Below are positions 34,191 to 43,124 of a stretch of 58,519 nt of DNA, piece after piece. The translations under genes and the position numbers were made by a program. The stretch is from contig JANQMA010000011.1 in NCBI GenBank assembly GCA_028280285.1, positions 1-58,519 of the forward strand. The letters are read 5' to 3'. Positions within the stretch are counted from its first letter, which is position 1, and every line of letters starts with the position of its first letter. Origin of the DNA: Candidatus Omnitrophota bacterium. Its GTDB lineage: Bacteria; Omnitrophota; Gorgyraeia; Zapsychrales; Zapsychraceae. Under the pieces are notes generated by a model. It was not told where the DNA came from. It saw only the letters and a list, made by a program, of their open reading frames with translations, and did not search any database.

Positions 34191-36398
34191 TTACTGCTCC
34201 AGTCTCTTCATCCTTTCAAGCACCTTCGGATGAGAATCATGGACGCCTTGTGCCACCTGATAGACTTCTCGCGCTAAATCAATTTGGCCCCTATCATAAA
34301 GTAAATCCGCCACCTCAAGGACTTCCTCAATATAGAGAGGTTTAATCTTTTTGATATCTTTGATCCTATTGACACCTTGTTCATATCGCTCTAATTGAAC
34401 ATCAAGCAGACCACAAAATATCTGAAACTTGCTACTCTTAGGGTTAATTTTAAGCGCACCGTCACACTGCTCTTGCGTTTTATCATACATTTTAAGTTCA
34501 TAATAGGCCTGTGCAACATCATACCGCAACTCCATATTATTCCCGAATACCAGTTTGGCCTGGCGAAATTTTTTAAACGCCTCTTCATAATTTTCCCTTT
34601 TCATCGCAATTTTCCCAAGCGTATGATACGCGAAGCCTTCACGTGGATGAATAGTAATGGCCATATCAGCCTCCTGCTCTGCCAAATCAAGCAGATTGAG
34701 ATTAAACAGCATCCGCGCACGCAGCGCGTATTGAAAACCGGGCACATTCGTAAGGCCAAGTGCGAGTAAGTCAAACTCCGGCACCTGCCACTTTTCAATA
34801 TCTATTTCAAGTTCTTCTATCCATTTTTGATTGGACGGAATATCTTTTAAATAGATAGCCGCATCATAATTAAAATAAATCAACCTCCACTCTTTGGATT
34901 TATGAAAATATTGCAAAAGTGGCGCCGGCACACCTGTTTTCCCGGCATGTAAAAATGCGGCCGTAATAGGGTATTGATTTAAGTTTTTCTCAAGCAGTTT
35001 TTTATCACCAAGCCATAGATCTTTATATTCGGTAAAAAACTTCGCACCATACAGTTCTGTCCGCCCATCGATAAAAACTTTGATAGCGGGATGCGTCCTG
35101 CCGATCAGATAAGCGCCGGAATTAAAATCATTGAGAACATTACCTTGAATTTTATGTTCAACCAGAAAGTCCACCGCTTTATAAGGGTGACTTCGTTTGC
35201 TAAACTTTCCATCATACGCCGATTTACGCTCCATCTTATCAAAGTCATAATACCCGTTGAGCCCTAAGGCAAAAATAAGCTGAAAAATCCATGCCCCAAC
35301 GACAAATTTACAAATAAGAGAAAGCATACACACTATCTTTTCAGAAACCTTGATCTTGTTATCGGAAAAATCAAGGTATTGCATATTAACCAACACAGCA
35401 AAATAGGCCATGACCGCAAAGAACACAATATTGCGTGCCGCGTTAATGGAAAAAATAAGAAATACCGCCCACATAAAAAGAGCACTGACATCAATCTTTT
35501 TAAAATTGACCATAAAGCTGAATGCGGAGATCAAAATCAAAAGTCTAAAATGAAAATAAGGCCGCATAGCAAACAGATTATCCTTGGTGATCGGCTTTTG
35601 CAGCTCAACGATATTTTCAAAAAATACCTTCGTTTCGCCACTTAAAGAGAACATAATTTTCAGTGGATACATAACCCCTTCGATAAAAAGCGGATTGACA
35701 AAACACGCGGCACTCACAACCAAAAACCCGACATGAAGTCTAACAAATTCTTCTTTTGTCAGATTGCCTGTTCTGCCCCACTCAAAAGGCAAAGGAATAA
35801 ATCTGCGCACATATTCCGCCGCCATCCCTATTAACATCATAAGCGGACCGAATATAAAAAATCCGTGCGTATTGACCCATAGCACTTGAATGAAAAAAAG
35901 CGCAAACAAAGACCATTTTTTATGCAAATGGGACGATAAAACAAAAACATAGGAGGCAAAATAAAAAAGACTGAAAAGATCAGGACGGTGCGTAAGGCGT
36001 GACTTATAGACGAGAATAACCAGCAAAAGAAGCAGCAGCGGTGTTAAGGGCCGTTCGCGGTTATAGCCCATCATAAATAGAATCGCAACGGTCGCCATAA
36101 CCACAACCGTCTGCATGTTCACAAGGCCTTGGGTACCGGCCACAAGGTAAGATAAATACGCAATGACCTGAAAAAGCCATTCATGATTGTTCCAATGTAC
36201 ACCTTGACGTGTAAATGATAAAATGTCAACCTCAGGGATAAGCCCCGTCTGGACAATATGCTTTCCAACCGCTAAATGCAGCCACAAATCAAAATCCTTT
36301 ATCTCAATACTGAGAAGGAATCCAAGAAAACTAAATAAAACCGCAATAAATATCCATGTTCCGTAGAGATTAAGCTTTTTCCAAAAGAAGTCTGACAT
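34191..36398 (-). CDS. Multispanning membrane protein with C-terminal TPR repeats
   Basis: 735 residues. About eleven hydrophobic segments in residues 10-400, with DFDLWLHLAVGKHIVQTG and HWNNHEWLFQVIAYL loops that resemble GT-C-like membrane proteins. Residues 405-520 are probably a periplasmic domain, and residues 555-725 contain four or five tetratricopeptide-like repeats (REGFAYHTLGKIAMKRENYE). I infer a role in surface glycan or protein glycosylation but cannot assign activity. It is the last gene after the ABC transporter ATPases (two bases apart), so it may be expressed with peptide uptake. Confidence 0.8.
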   Translation of the reverse strand: MSDFFWKKLNLYGTWIFIAVLFSFLGFLLSIEIKDFDLWLHLAVGKHIVQTGLIPEVDILSFTRQGVHWNNHEWLFQVIAYLSYLVAGTQGLVNMQTVVVMATVAILFMMGYNRERPLTPLLLLLLVILVYKSRLTHRPDLFSLFYFASYVFVLSSHLHKKWSLFALFFIQVLWVNTHGFFIFGPLMMLIGMAAEYVRRFIPLPFEWGRTGNLTKEEFVRLHVGFLVVSAACFVNPLFIEGVMYPLKIMFSLSGETKVFFENIVELQKPITKDNLFAMRPYFHFRLLILISAFSFMVNFKKIDVSALFMWAVFLIFSINAARNIVFFAVMAYFAVLVNMQYLDFSDNKIKVSEKIVCMLSLICKFVVGAWIFQLIFALGLNGYYDFDKMERKSAYDGKFSKRSHPYKAVDFLVEHKIQGNVLNDFNSGAYLIGRTHPAIKVFIDGRTELYGAKFFTEYKDLWLGDKKLLEKNLNQYPITAAFLHAGKTGVPAPLLQYFHKSKEWRLIYFNYDAAIYLKDIPSNQKWIEELEIDIEKWQVPEFDLLALGLTNVPGFQYALRARMLFNLNLLDLAEQEADMAITIHPREGFAYHTLGKIAMKRENYEEAFKKFRQAKLVFGNNMELRYDVAQAYYELKMYDKTQEQCDGALKINPKSSKFQIFCGLLDVQLERYEQGVNRIKDIKKIKPLYIEEVLEVADLLYDRGQIDLAREVYQVAQGVHDSHPKVLERMKRLEQ

Positions 36399-36400
36399 AA

Positions 36401-37273
36401 TTATCCCTCAATAATAAAATGCCCTTTAGTTTTTTCAATCAATCGCCCCTTATCAGGAATCTTGAGATCAGTGGAGCGTTCTGTCGAACGATATTCCACC
36501 GCCGCGGTTAAAAGCTCCTGGGTATAAGGATGCAGTGGATTATCAAAAATATCATCACAGGATCCCAATTCAAGCACTTTACCTTTATACATGACCGCGA
36601 TTCTATGACAAAGACGTTTTACAACTTTTAAATTATGTGAAATAAAAAGATAAGTAATGTCATGCCTCTTTTGTATTGCCGTCAATAATTGAAGAATCTG
36701 ATCCTGAATGAGAACATCTAGAGAAGAAACGGCCTCATCCAATATTAATAATTTCGGACTCAAAATAAGCGCCCGGGCGATGGCAATGCGCTGCCTTTCC
36801 CCGCCGCTGAATTCGTGTGGATAACGGCTGAGAATATCCCCCGATAATTGCACCTCTTTAAGCAGAGATATCATTTTCTGTTCTTGCTCTGCCTCTGATT
36901 TATATTTCACTTCATCGAGGCTGATCGCTTCTTTGAGAATTTCACGCACTGTAAAACGCGGATCAAGGCTGCTGTACGGATCTTGAAAAACCATTTGCAC
37001 ACTTTTGCGCAGGGGCCGGAACTTACGATTACTCATACGGGTGATATCAGTGCCATCGAAAATGATTTGACCGGAATTAATCCCGTATAATTTGAGGATG
37101 ATCCTCGCCAAAGTTGTTTTACCACAGCCCGACTCTCCGACTAAACCGAGATTTTCCTTATGATTAATAGTGAGTGAAACATCATTCACAGCCTCTATCG
37201 CGGATTCTTTTGTACCCAATAAACTTTTTACCCCACCAAAAGTTTTATAAATATTATTCAGCTTGAGTAACAT
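36401..37273 (-). CDS. Oligopeptide/dipeptide ABC transporter ATPase (OppF/DppF type)
   Basis: 290 residues. Walker A GESGCGKTTLARII, Q-loop MVFQDPYSSLDPR, signature FSGGERQRIAIARA and Walker B LLILDEAVSSLDV are intact. The C-terminus has NPLHPYTQELL, typical of the OppF/DppF branch. It powers import with the neighbouring ATPase and two permeases. The start overlaps the preceding ATPase stop by one base. Confidence 0.95.
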   Translation of the reverse strand: MLLKLNNIYKTFGGVKSLLGTKESAIEAVNDVSLTINHKENLGLVGESGCGKTTLARIILKLYGINSGQIIFDGTDITRMSNRKFRPLRKSVQMVFQDPYSSLDPRFTVREILKEAISLDEVKYKSEAEQEQKMISLLKEVQLSGDILSRYPHEFSGGERQRIAIARALILSPKLLILDEAVSSLDVLIQDQILQLLTAIQKRHDITYLFISHNLKVVKRLCHRIAVMYKGKVLELGSCDDIFDNPLHPYTQELLTAAVEYRSTERSTDLKIPDKGRLIEKTKGHFIIEG

Positions 37274-38064
37274 TATTTTACCTCAACAGCCTTTAGCAAA
37301 TCTTTTGTGTATTCTTCCTGCGGCTTCTCAATAACTGTATTTGTTTTACCCGCTTCAACAACTTCGCCTTGCTTCATAACAATAACCTGATCTGACAAAT
37401 GTTTCACGAGCCCTAAATCATGAGAAACTAAAACAATAGAAAGTTTTAGCTTGCTGCGCAGATCGTGAAACAATTCAATAATTTTTGCCTGAAGCGTAAC
37501 ATCCAAACTGCTCGTCGGTTCATCCGCAATGATTAAATCAGGATCGGCCGCAATTGCCTGTGCGATCATCGCGCGCTGACGCATCCCTCCGCTCAATTGA
37601 TGTGGATAACTCATGTAAATGCGCGCAGGATCCGGCAGGCCAACAAGGTCAAACAAATGGAGTATTTTTTCTTTTCTTTGAATGACCCCTTGCTGCGTAT
37701 GAAACCGCAAAACTTCATCAATTTGATCACCAATAGTAAACACAGGGTTAAAGGCATACAACGGTTCTTGAAACACAACACCAATCTCACGACCACGGAT
37801 CTCTTGCATCTTTGATTCCGAAAAGGCCGATAAATTAAACCCTTTATAAAGTATCTGTCCGGAACTGACCTTAAGCGCAGGCGATAAAAGCTTTAAAATA
37901 GACATGCCTGTTGTTGTCTTACCTGATCCTGAACCCCCGACAAGCGCTGTCACCGACTCGGGCTCAACAGAAAAGGAAACATTCCGCACAATCTTTGCCC
38001 CTGTCTGTTTCACCTCAACCGATAGATTTTGAACAGTCACAATCGGATTAGGCATTGGCCTCAC
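37273..38064 (-). CDS. Oligopeptide/dipeptide ABC transporter ATPase (OppD/DppD type)
   Basis: 263 residues, shorter than the usual 320-340. Walker A GGSGSGKTTTGMSIL, Q-loop VVFQEPLYAFNPV, signature LSGGMRQRAMIAQA and Walker B LIIADEPTSSLDV are intact. The cysteine-rich C-terminal oligo/dipeptide domain of OppD/DppD is missing. It overlaps the upstream permease gene by 17 bases, in keeping with a coupled operon. Confidence 0.94.
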   Translation of the reverse strand: MRPMPNPIVTVQNLSVEVKQTGAKIVRNVSFSVEPESVTALVGGSGSGKTTTGMSILKLLSPALKVSSGQILYKGFNLSAFSESKMQEIRGREIGVVFQEPLYAFNPVFTIGDQIDEVLRFHTQQGVIQRKEKILHLFDLVGLPDPARIYMSYPHQLSGGMRQRAMIAQAIAADPDLIIADEPTSSLDVTLQAKIIELFHDLRSKLKLSIVLVSHDLGLVKHLSDQVIVMKQGEVVEAGKTNTVIEKPQEEYTKDLLKAVEVK

Positions 38065-39154
38065 CTTCTCCTTTTAAAAGCGGATCAAAACAATCACGCA
38101 ATACATCACCGACTACATTAAAACAAATCACCGTTATGAAAATAAAAAAACCAGGAATCAAAATCCATGGATGCAGTTTAATATGCGCAATCGCCATCGC
38201 ATCGGTGAGTAAATTCCCCCAACTGGCAATCGGATCTTGTATCCCAAGGCCGATCAAACTAAGCGCTGCCTCACCCAGAATATATCCCGGAATGGAAAGC
38301 ATAATCGCCACAATCGAATACGACAGTGTATGCGGCAAAATATGCCGTATAATAATTTTTAAATCGGATAATCCCAAAGTCTTGGCCGCCAAAACATATT
38401 CTCTTTGCCTAAGAGAAATCGCCATGCCGCGGATGATACGCGCAAGGCCGGCCCATCCGATAAAGGACAAAATTACCACAATCGCTAAATAAATCTGAAA
38501 CGAATTAAAACTGTCCGGCACCGCCGAACGCAGCGCAAGCATCAAATAAAATCCCGGGATCATCATAAACATCTCACACCCACGCATAATAATACTATCG
38601 ACACGCCCGCCGTAATAACCGGAAATCCCGCCGACCAAAAGACCAAGTGTAAAAGAAATACTCACACCGATAAGCCCAATGGATAGAGACACTCGTGCGC
38701 CATATAAAATACGCGAAAACAAATCCCTTCCCCTGGAGTCTGCCCCCCACAAATAGACGCGCCCGGGTGCTTCGACGCCAAATAAATGCCTATCGGTTGG
38801 AATAATCCCGAGGAATTTATATTTATCCCCTTTGACAAAAAAGCCAAAATGATATTTTTCATTGACTACTTCCGTATAAACACGTTTATGATACTCATCA
38901 AAGGTAAACGAAATACCATAGACATACGGCCATGTTAAGTTCCCATATGCATCTTTAAAATGAATCTTGCTCGGTGGTGCGTAGGAATGACTACGCACCT
39001 CAGAATCATAGGTATAAGGTGAAATAAAATCAGCAAAGACGGCCGTAAAATACAATAAGCAAAGAATACTTAAACAAAACACACCAAATTTATTTTGTTT
39101 AAACGCAGCAAAGGCGAGTGCCGTTTGATTTTTTGATTTTGAATTATTTCCCAT
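38048..39154 (-). CDS. Oligopeptide/dipeptide ABC permease (OppC/DppC type)
   Basis: 368 residues from the ATG at 39154 (MGNNSKSKNQ); the frame is open further upstream, but that would overlap the other permease by over 50 bases. One N-terminal membrane helix is followed by an unusually long external loop of about 105 residues, then WGADSRGRDLFSRILYGARVS and five further helices. The EAA loop is AKTLGLSDLKIIIRHILPH. The extended loop is common in permeases of this subgroup. Overlaps the preceding permease by 11 bases. Confidence 0.93.
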   Translation of the reverse strand: MGNNSKSKNQTALAFAAFKQNKFGVFCLSILCLLYFTAVFADFISPYTYDSEVRSHSYAPPSKIHFKDAYGNLTWPYVYGISFTFDEYHKRVYTEVVNEKYHFGFFVKGDKYKFLGIIPTDRHLFGVEAPGRVYLWGADSRGRDLFSRILYGARVSLSIGLIGVSISFTLGLLVGGISGYYGGRVDSIIMRGCEMFMMIPGFYLMLALRSAVPDSFNSFQIYLAIVVILSFIGWAGLARIIRGMAISLRQREYVLAAKTLGLSDLKIIIRHILPHTLSYSIVAIMLSIPGYILGEAALSLIGLGIQDPIASWGNLLTDAMAIAHIKLHPWILIPGFFIFITVICFNVVGDVLRDCFDPLLKGEGEANA

Positions 39155-40112
39155 AACGTATCCGTGGATCCGACCACGCAAGTAATATATCGGCAATCAA
39201 ATTCCCTAAAAGGAGCAACACTCCTCCCATGAGCATACTACTCATCACAAGATAAATATCTTTGGCGCGCACTGCAGTCAGCATGAGTGACCCAAGCCCG
39301 GGCCAATTACACACAATTTCAATTAAGGCCGCACCACCGAGCAAACTCGAAAGCTCATACCCGAAAAGCGTAATCAGCGGATTAATAGCATTACGCAGCG
39401 CATGCCGGTAAATAATCCGGTTTTCCGGCAGCCCCTTAGCCCTGGCCGATAGAATATATTGCTGACGTAAAACTTCCAGAAAATTCCCGCGCATAATCCG
39501 TTGCAGACTCGCGATCGAACCGAGCGATATCACCACCGTCGGTATAATCAAATGCTTGAGAAGATCAATGATCTTGCCGTACCACGGTAGATCATCGTAA
39601 TTCGCGCTATACATGCCGCCGAGAGGAATACCTCCGATCTGCGCTGCTCCATAGAGCAAAAGCATGGCCAAGAAAAAACTCGGCATGGAAAGCCCCATAA
39701 AAGAAAAAATCGATAAGGTTTTATCAATAAACTTATTGCGATGCAGTGCCGCCCATATCCCCAGCGGAATAGCCAACATCCATGTCAAAAGCATGCTGGC
39801 CAGTGAAAGGATAAATGTATTAAACAAGCGATCGGCAATAATACGGGACACCGGCACATTGTAGAAAAAGGAATACCCGAAATCTAATTTCAGAATATTT
39901 TTAAGCCAATAAAAATACTGAACCAAGACAGGTTTATCGAGTTGATATAACTCCTCATAGCGGTTGAGTGTATCCTCTGAGATCGTCGGATCAAGCCTGA
40001 GGGAATCAAAAAAATTGCCGGGCGTCATTTGCATCAAAGCAAATGTAAGAAGCGACATCACCAAAAGCAATGGAATCGCAACTAAAATTCTTTTGATAAT
40101 AAATTTAGTCAT
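39144..40112 (-). CDS. Oligopeptide/dipeptide ABC permease (OppB/DppB type)
   Basis: 322 residues with six membrane helices and the family start FIIKRILVAIPLLLVMSLLTF. The EAA-loop ARAKGLPENRIIYRHALRNA contacts the ATPase. It pairs with the OppC-type permease. The start overlaps the binding-protein stop by 8 bases. Confidence 0.95.
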   Translation of the reverse strand: MTKFIIKRILVAIPLLLVMSLLTFALMQMTPGNFFDSLRLDPTISEDTLNRYEELYQLDKPVLVQYFYWLKNILKLDFGYSFFYNVPVSRIIADRLFNTFILSLASMLLTWMLAIPLGIWAALHRNKFIDKTLSIFSFMGLSMPSFFLAMLLLYGAAQIGGIPLGGMYSANYDDLPWYGKIIDLLKHLIIPTVVISLGSIASLQRIMRGNFLEVLRQQYILSARAKGLPENRIIYRHALRNAINPLITLFGYELSSLLGGAALIEIVCNWPGLGSLMLTAVRAKDIYLVMSSMLMGGVLLLLGNLIADILLAWSDPRIRYGK

Positions 40113-41838
40113 TGGTTTTAATATATATCTCTTCTAGATTGTAAAACAACCCGCCATAACTCGTTGGATTGAGATTACCAAATTTATTACGCACCGCATA
40201 AAGCCTACTGGAAAGCACTGTGTAAATCAGCGGAAGCTTATCAGAGACAATACGCTGATGCTCATCGTAAAGCTCTTTGCGTTTATACGGATCAAGCTCC
40301 TGCACACCTTGAGTAAAAATATCATCAATGCGCGCCTCCCAATCAGTCGCCGGTTTTTCCTGCCGCGGGTACCACATATGCAGATTGCCGTCGGACGCCC
40401 AAACATTCTTCCCGAAATGCGGCTCCTCCCCGCCTGTGAGCCCGAGGACAATCGCATCCCACGCATACGTCGATGTTAATTTGGCCACAATATTGTTAAA
40501 CTCAAGTGTCAAAAAATTTACTTTCATCCCCAACTGTTCAAGATCAGCTTTAATGATTGATGCGATTTTTTCCCGCGCAGTGACACCGGCATTGGTGTAG
40601 AGGTTAAACTCGACCGCATTACCATCCTCATCTTCAATAATGCCGTCGCCATTACGGTCAATAAAACCTTCGGCCGCAAGTATCTGTCGGGCGCGCTCAG
40701 GATTATAATCATACTTAGTCACATCCGGATTAAAGAAAAAACCGGCACTGGGCCCCATGGAAGAGTGTTGATGATAGCCAAATCCATTCATCACAATTTC
40801 GATAATCTTATCTTTGTCAATCGCATGGGCAACGGCTTTGCGGAAATTAACATTGGTAAACCATTTCAGTTTAACCGGGTCAACAAAAGGCTCTTTGGTC
40901 TCCGGATGAACACCTCTGTTTTGATTAAAAAAGATAAAGTTACTGCCCTTGGCCGCGCCAATATCAAGCACTTCAAAATTACCTTTTTCTTCCAAAGGCT
41001 TGACCAAAGGATAATCCGATGCCCGCAGACCGATTACGTCAAGCTCACCGTCCATAAATTTAAGGACTTCAACATCCTGATTTTGGACAATCAAATAAAT
41101 AAGTTTCTCAACATAGGGAAAAGCATTGCCCTCTTCATCCTTCATCCAATAATCTTTATTACGCACGTAAACAAGGCGCTGGCCCGGCTGGTATTTCACA
41201 AGGCGGAAAGGTCCTGTCCCGATAATATCTTCCGGCGGTGTATCAATACCCCACGTAAAATTGAACTTACCCTCTTCAACCGACTTTTTTAAAATATGCT
41301 CAGGCAGGATTGATTGGCCTAAACTTTTCAAAAACGGTGCAAACCTGACAGGCAGTTTAAACTGCACTGTATAGTCATCGAGTTTGATAACCTCAAACTG
41401 TTTGCCTTCAATCGTATAAATATCTTTGGCCGAGTTAGGAACATCTTCATTAAAAATCAAATCGTTAAAAGTAAAAACCACATCATCGGCGGTTAAAAGT
41501 TCCCCATCAAACCATTTCACTCCTTTTCTTAAATAAAATATCCAGTTAAGACCTTCTTCATCAACTTCCCATGATTCGGCCAAATGCGGCAACACCTCAC
41601 CGGTAACACCATCGGATGTGGTCAAACCTTCAAACAATTTGGCGAGCACATCTGTTGTGGAGGTTTCTTTAGCTAAGACTTCGTTAAATGATTTTGGATC
41701 TGATGTTGTGGCAAGGACAATCTGCCCACCATAAGGCGGCTGGGCAAAAACGCCTGAAATAAAAATAAAAAGAAATAATTGGAAGACGCCAATTACACGC
41801 GGCAGGATTAGGAATGTATAGCGGTTTAGTTTAGTCAT
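40105..41838 (-). CDS. Extracellular solute-binding protein, family 5 (peptide type)
   Basis: 577 residues from the ATG at 41838; upstream TTG/GTG codons are possible and no ribosome site is clear. The signal peptide has a hydrophobic core ending near VFAQPPYGG. The mature protein has the SBP_bac_5 pattern: LAESWEVDEEGLNWIFYLRKGVKW, DDVVFTFN, and FRKAVAHAIDKDKII. It would deliver peptides to the adjacent permeases; substrate range cannot be read. First gene of the transporter, 44 bases after secG. Confidence 0.94.
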   Translation of the reverse strand: MTKLNRYTFLILPRVIGVFQLFLFIFISGVFAQPPYGGQIVLATTSDPKSFNEVLAKETSTTDVLAKLFEGLTTSDGVTGEVLPHLAESWEVDEEGLNWIFYLRKGVKWFDGELLTADDVVFTFNDLIFNEDVPNSAKDIYTIEGKQFEVIKLDDYTVQFKLPVRFAPFLKSLGQSILPEHILKKSVEEGKFNFTWGIDTPPEDIIGTGPFRLVKYQPGQRLVYVRNKDYWMKDEEGNAFPYVEKLIYLIVQNQDVEVLKFMDGELDVIGLRASDYPLVKPLEEKGNFEVLDIGAAKGSNFIFFNQNRGVHPETKEPFVDPVKLKWFTNVNFRKAVAHAIDKDKIIEIVMNGFGYHQHSSMGPSAGFFFNPDVTKYDYNPERARQILAAEGFIDRNGDGIIEDEDGNAVEFNLYTNAGVTAREKIASIIKADLEQLGMKVNFLTLEFNNIVAKLTSTYAWDAIVLGLTGGEEPHFGKNVWASDGNLHMWYPRQEKPATDWEARIDDIFTQGVQELDPYKRKELYDEHQRIVSDKLPLIYTVLSSRLYAVRNKFGNLNPTSYGGLFYNLEEIYIKTND

Positions 41839-41882
41839 CACATTGGAGGTTTTGCTTGGCAAATCCTCAACAATACAAATGC

Positions 41883-42236
41883 TTATTCGGCAGCCTCAAG
41901 CGGTAGTGCTGTTTCTTGCTCTGGCAAATCCCCGGCCGGTATTTGCACCTCTTCAGGTATGACCACCTCGGTTGCCGCCTGTGTGGCCACCTGATCAGGC
42001 ATTAAAGACTTTCCTTTTGATGTTGATAGTACTGCGAGTGACAAACACGTAACAAAATACAATATCGCTAAAACCGTTGTGCTTTTAATCAAAAATTCAT
42101 TCGTCTGTGTTCCAAACATTGATTCGGCCGAAGCAAAACCTTCGGTCAAACCTCCACCTCTTCCTGACTGCATCAAAATAACAAGAAGCAGCAGCACACA
42201 AACAAGTACATGAATAGCAATTACAAATCCCGTCAT
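41883..42236 (-). CDS. secG: Preprotein translocase subunit SecG
   Basis: 117 residues. Two membrane helices with the conserved loop LLVILMQSGRGGGLTEGFA followed by MFGTQTNEFLIKSTTVLAI, and a low-complexity acidic C-terminal tail. It is a non-essential part of the SecYEG channel. It lies after tpiA in the widespread pgk-tpiA-secG order, separated from it by word-hairpin W6. Confidence 0.95.
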   Translation of the reverse strand: MTGFVIAIHVLVCVLLLLVILMQSGRGGGLTEGFASAESMFGTQTNEFLIKSTTVLAILYFVTCLSLAVLSTSKGKSLMPDQVATQAATEVVIPEEVQIPAGDLPEQETALPLEAAE

Positions 42237-42253
42237 AACTTGCTCCTTTAATT

Positions 42254-42320
42254 CGTACTTGGTACTTCGACCTTCGTACTTCGTGGATTAGGATGTACTA
42301 AGTACGATGTACGAAGTACA
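42254..42320. repeat. Word-hairpin W6 between tpiA and secG
   Basis: Arms 42254-42282 and 42292-42320 pair at about 22 of 29 positions. Words are CGTACTTCG/CGTACTTAGTAC. TTCGTGGATT lies at the start of the loop. Closely related to W5. It lies 21 bases past the tpiA stop. Confidence 0.8.
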
Positions 42321-42341
42321 AATGTTAAAAATTAATCGGAC

Positions 42342-43112
42342 TCACCCTGTCACTTTGCTAATGGCGCCTTTGACAATGCCTGCGAAAGAATCGCTCTTTA
42401 AACTGGCACCACCCACCAAAGCCCCGTCGATATCCGGCTGGGCAATCAATTCTTCAATATTATCCGGTTTGACACTGCCGCCGTATTGCAGACGTACAGC
42501 ACCCGAAACTTCTTCATTATACAATTCTTTTAAAAGACCACGTATATACTGATGAACCTCTTGCGCTTGATCTGGTGTGGCCGTCTTACCTGTGCCGATA
42601 GCCCAGACAGGTTCATACGCAATCACCATTGCGGCCACTTCATCCGCCGTGAAACCGCTCAAAGCGCCTGTCACATGATCGCGAACCACATCAAATGTTT
42701 GATCCCCTTCACGTTCTTCTAAACTCTCCCCGACACAAACAATCGGGATCAAACCGCTGTTTAGCGCTGCGCGGATTCTTTTATTCACTGTTTCATTTGT
42801 TTCGCCGAAATATTGACGCCTTTCTGAGTGACCAATAATCACATATTTACATCCAGCAGCTTTAATAATCGGGCCCGACATCTCGCCGGTAAAAGCCCCG
42901 GCATCTTCCCAAAACAAGTTTTGCGCGCCCAATTCGATATTCGAGTCCCGAACAACATCATTCACATCTGTCAGCGCAACCGCCACAGGACAAACAACAA
43001 TGTCAACCCCTTCGACATCGCTTACTTCACGTTTTAGTTCTGTCACAAGCTCAATGGCTTCATGTGGTGTTTTATTCAATTTCCAATTTCCTGCAATAAT
43101 AGGTGTTCTCAT
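42342..43112 (-). CDS. tpiA: Triosephosphate isomerase
   Basis: 256 residues. The substrate lysine in AGNWKLNK, the histidine in IIGHSERRQYFGE, and the catalytic glutamate in VIAYEPVWAIGTGKTA are present, with LQYGGSVKPDN at the C-terminal phosphate loop. It interconverts dihydroxyacetone phosphate and glyceraldehyde-3-phosphate. It follows pgk by 12 bases. Confidence 0.97.
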   Translation of the reverse strand: MRTPIIAGNWKLNKTPHEAIELVTELKREVSDVEGVDIVVCPVAVALTDVNDVVRDSNIELGAQNLFWEDAGAFTGEMSGPIIKAAGCKYVIIGHSERRQYFGETNETVNKRIRAALNSGLIPIVCVGESLEEREGDQTFDVVRDHVTGALSGFTADEVAAMVIAYEPVWAIGTGKTATPDQAQEVHQYIRGLLKELYNEEVSGAVRLQYGGSVKPDNIEELIAQPDIDGALVGGASLKSDSFAGIVKGAISKVTG

Positions 43113-43124
43113 AATTAAATCCTT

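Noticed and set aside
40765-41292. 175-residue plus-strand open frame
   Set aside because: Antisense to the well-supported family 5 binding protein; no recognisable domain.
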